The translations under genes and the position numbers were made by a program. From positions 1 through 6,994 of the forward strand of contig CAJUGE010000096.1 of assembly GCA_910586295.1 (NCBI GenBank): 6,994 nucleotides of DNA, given 5' to 3'. The notes under the pieces are model-generated. The model did no database searches and had not been told where the DNA came from. It was given only the letters and a program-made list of their open reading frames with translations. Shown piece by piece: positions 6,346 to 6,994 of this stretch (positions are counted from its first letter, which is position 1; each line of letters opens with the position of its first letter). This stretch comes from an uncultured Bacilli bacterium. GTDB lineage: Bacteria > Bacillota_I > Bacilli_A > RF39 > UBA660.

Positions 6346-6795
6346 ATGAAATATACTTTTTGGGCTTATGGTTTAATAGCACTTGGAGTTGCAATATTAG
6401 TAGGGCTTAGATTTGTAAATGATTTAACAACTACATCAGAAGCAGATTATTATTTGACTAAAGAAGTTATGGAAGCTGCAATGCTTGATTCTATAGATTA
6501 TGGAGTTTATAGAAGATATGGAGATGTTAGAATAATAAAGGATAAGTTTGTAGAGAACTTTATAAAGAGATTTAGTGAAGGTGTAGGGGGTTCTAAAACT
6601 TATTCTATAGAATTTTATGAAATATATGAGGAACCAGTTAAAGCAACAGTAATAGTTAAGACTGGTACAGGTAGTTTTCAAGTAAGTAGTGATCAAGTAT
6701 TTGAGAGTGGAATAATAACTACTTTAAGTGGAATAGTTGAAACTAAGTATCAACAAGATTGTGTACAGAAAGGAATTTGTAAAGAATACGAGTAA
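6346..6795 (+). CDS. Small N-terminally anchored membrane protein, pseudopilin-like layout
   Basis: 149 residues. One hydrophobic segment (about 6-24, WAYGLIALGVAILVGLRFV) sits at the very N-terminus with no cleavage site, followed by a Glu-rich amphipathic helix (about 31-55, with EADYYLTKEVMEAAMLDSIDYG) and a soluble alpha/beta domain. Its only cysteines are in the last residues (Cys139 and Cys145, DCVQKGIC), consistent with an extracellular disulfide. Membrane helix running into a polar helix and then a small globular domain is the layout of TadE-like or other pseudopilins, but no prepilin peptidase motif is visible. From memory it resembles the uncharacterised DUF5411 family of Bacillota; this is unchecked. 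It starts on the base after the preceding stop codon, so it belongs to the same operon, probably as a membrane partner of the giant protein. Confidence 0.78.
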   Translation: MKYTFWAYGLIALGVAILVGLRFVNDLTTTSEADYYLTKEVMEAAMLDSIDYGVYRRYGDVRIIKDKFVENFIKRFSEGVGGSKTYSIEFYEIYEEPVKATVIVKTGTGSFQVSSDQVFESGIITTLSGIVETKYQQDCVQKGICKEYE

Positions 6796-6824
6796 GAGCA
6801 TCAAATATGATGTTCTTTCTTTTT
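6795..6824 (+). terminator. Rho-independent terminator of the three-gene operon
   Basis: AGAGCATCA (6795-6803) pairs with TGATGTTCT (6808-6816), nine pairs with one G-U, around a 4-base loop. A T-rich tail with one C interruption (6816-6824) follows. The stem begins at the last base of the stop codon. Confidence 0.83.
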
Positions 6825-6835
6825 CAATGAGTATA

Positions 6836-6844
6836 TGGTAAAAT
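6836..6844 (+). promoter_or_regulatory. Extended -10 promoter element just upstream of the group II intron
   Basis: TGG-TAAAAT (6836-6844) matches the extended -10 form of the operon promoter at 1885-1893. The -35 is poor (TTTCTT at 6816-6821, in the terminator tail). Transcription would begin near 6851, about 10 bases before the intron, so it could transcribe the intron or be the original promoter of the gene that the intron now precedes or interrupts. Confidence 0.5.
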
Positions 6845-6860
6845 TAAGGTACGAAGGACG

Positions 6861-6994
6861 GTGCGCCAGTTCGGTGTTTAATATATAGTTGGTGTGAACC
6901 CAACATGGTAATCCTTGGCAAGGAGCCATTAGCTAGTCTTGGAGTCAAAGTCGTGAGATTAGATTTAAGCGTAGACAAGCAAGAATTCGAGCCG
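6861..6994 (+). mobile_element. Group II intron, 5' end (domain I), truncated by the window edge
   Basis: The element starts with GTGCG, the conserved group II 5' end. The next bases form CGCC (6864-6867) paired with GGTG (6873-6876) around a 5-base loop, in the same place as the first hairpin of the Lactococcus LtrB and Oceanobacillus introns. A second hairpin, GTTGG (6888-6892) with CCAAC (6900-6904), has loop TGTGAAC, like the GGTGAGAGTCCC hairpin near the start of the Oceanobacillus intron. A third has ATGG/CCAT outside (6905-6908, 6926-6929) and TCCTT/AAGGA inside. The later GAGTC, AAGCGTAGACAAGC and CGAGCCG stretches fit domain I. Domains II-VI, the intron-encoded reverse transcriptase/maturase and the 3' splice site would lie to the right. 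The RNA would self-splice and move by retrohoming if complete. Confidence 0.85.

Noticed and set aside
444..6795. Mycoplasma-type code with TGA as tryptophan, given the AT-rich bases.
   Set aside because: All tryptophans in the genes are TGG and no gene needs TGA read-through.
6835..6860. ATG at 6835 opening a frame that runs into the intron, as a possible first exon.
   Set aside because: No ribosome binding site, and the ATG sits in the extended -10 promoter element.
6795..6861. Insertion pattern of class C group II introns, which integrate right after terminator hairpins.
   Set aside because: The intron boundary is about 36 bases beyond the T tail, and no hairpin abuts it; class C introns insert within a few bases of the stem.

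Overview
The window comes from an AT-rich, low-G+C Gram-positive bacterium (Bacillota), most plausibly a gut Clostridia or Bacilli lineage. The reasons are the base composition, the purine-rich ribosome binding sites, short U-tailed terminators, extended -10 promoters, and the combination of a copper-amine-oxidase-N-type stalk domain with a transglutaminase fold. All tryptophans in the long reading frames are TGG and none of the four complete genes is broken by an in-frame TGA, so the standard bacterial code fits and a mycoplasma-type code is not needed. All genes are on the + strand.

Layout. Positions 2-145 are the last 47 codons of a gene that looks like an Rpn/PD-(D/E)XK nuclease-family protein, closed by a terminator. 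About 300 bases without a gene follow, holding an inverted repeat, a possible distal promoter and a strong proximal promoter. The first complete gene (444-1844) encodes a secreted protein with a copper-amine-oxidase-N-like domain and a C-terminal transglutaminase-like domain whose Cys/His/Asp triad is intact. Its terminator overlaps the promoter of a compact three-gene operon (1920-6795).

The operon encodes a small exported protein with one C-terminal membrane anchor, a 1254-residue exported protein with 56 cysteines after the signal peptide, and a 149-residue protein with an N-terminal membrane segment. The genes overlap by 14 bases and then abut with no gap. The large protein has an N-terminal region that distantly recalls thioester adhesin domains, six tandem four-cysteine repeats, and a long uncharacterised C-terminal half with no wall-sorting signal or membrane anchor.

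The operon ends in a terminator, then an extended -10 promoter, and at 6861 the 5' end of a group II intron that runs off the right edge.

Taken together (inference), 444-6795 looks like a cell-surface module: a large disulfide-rich secreted protein, two membrane proteins that could hold or assemble it, and a neighbouring secreted transglutaminase-like protein that could process or cross-link surface proteins. I do not recognise the three-protein operon as a named system; it is the best candidate here for something undescribed.
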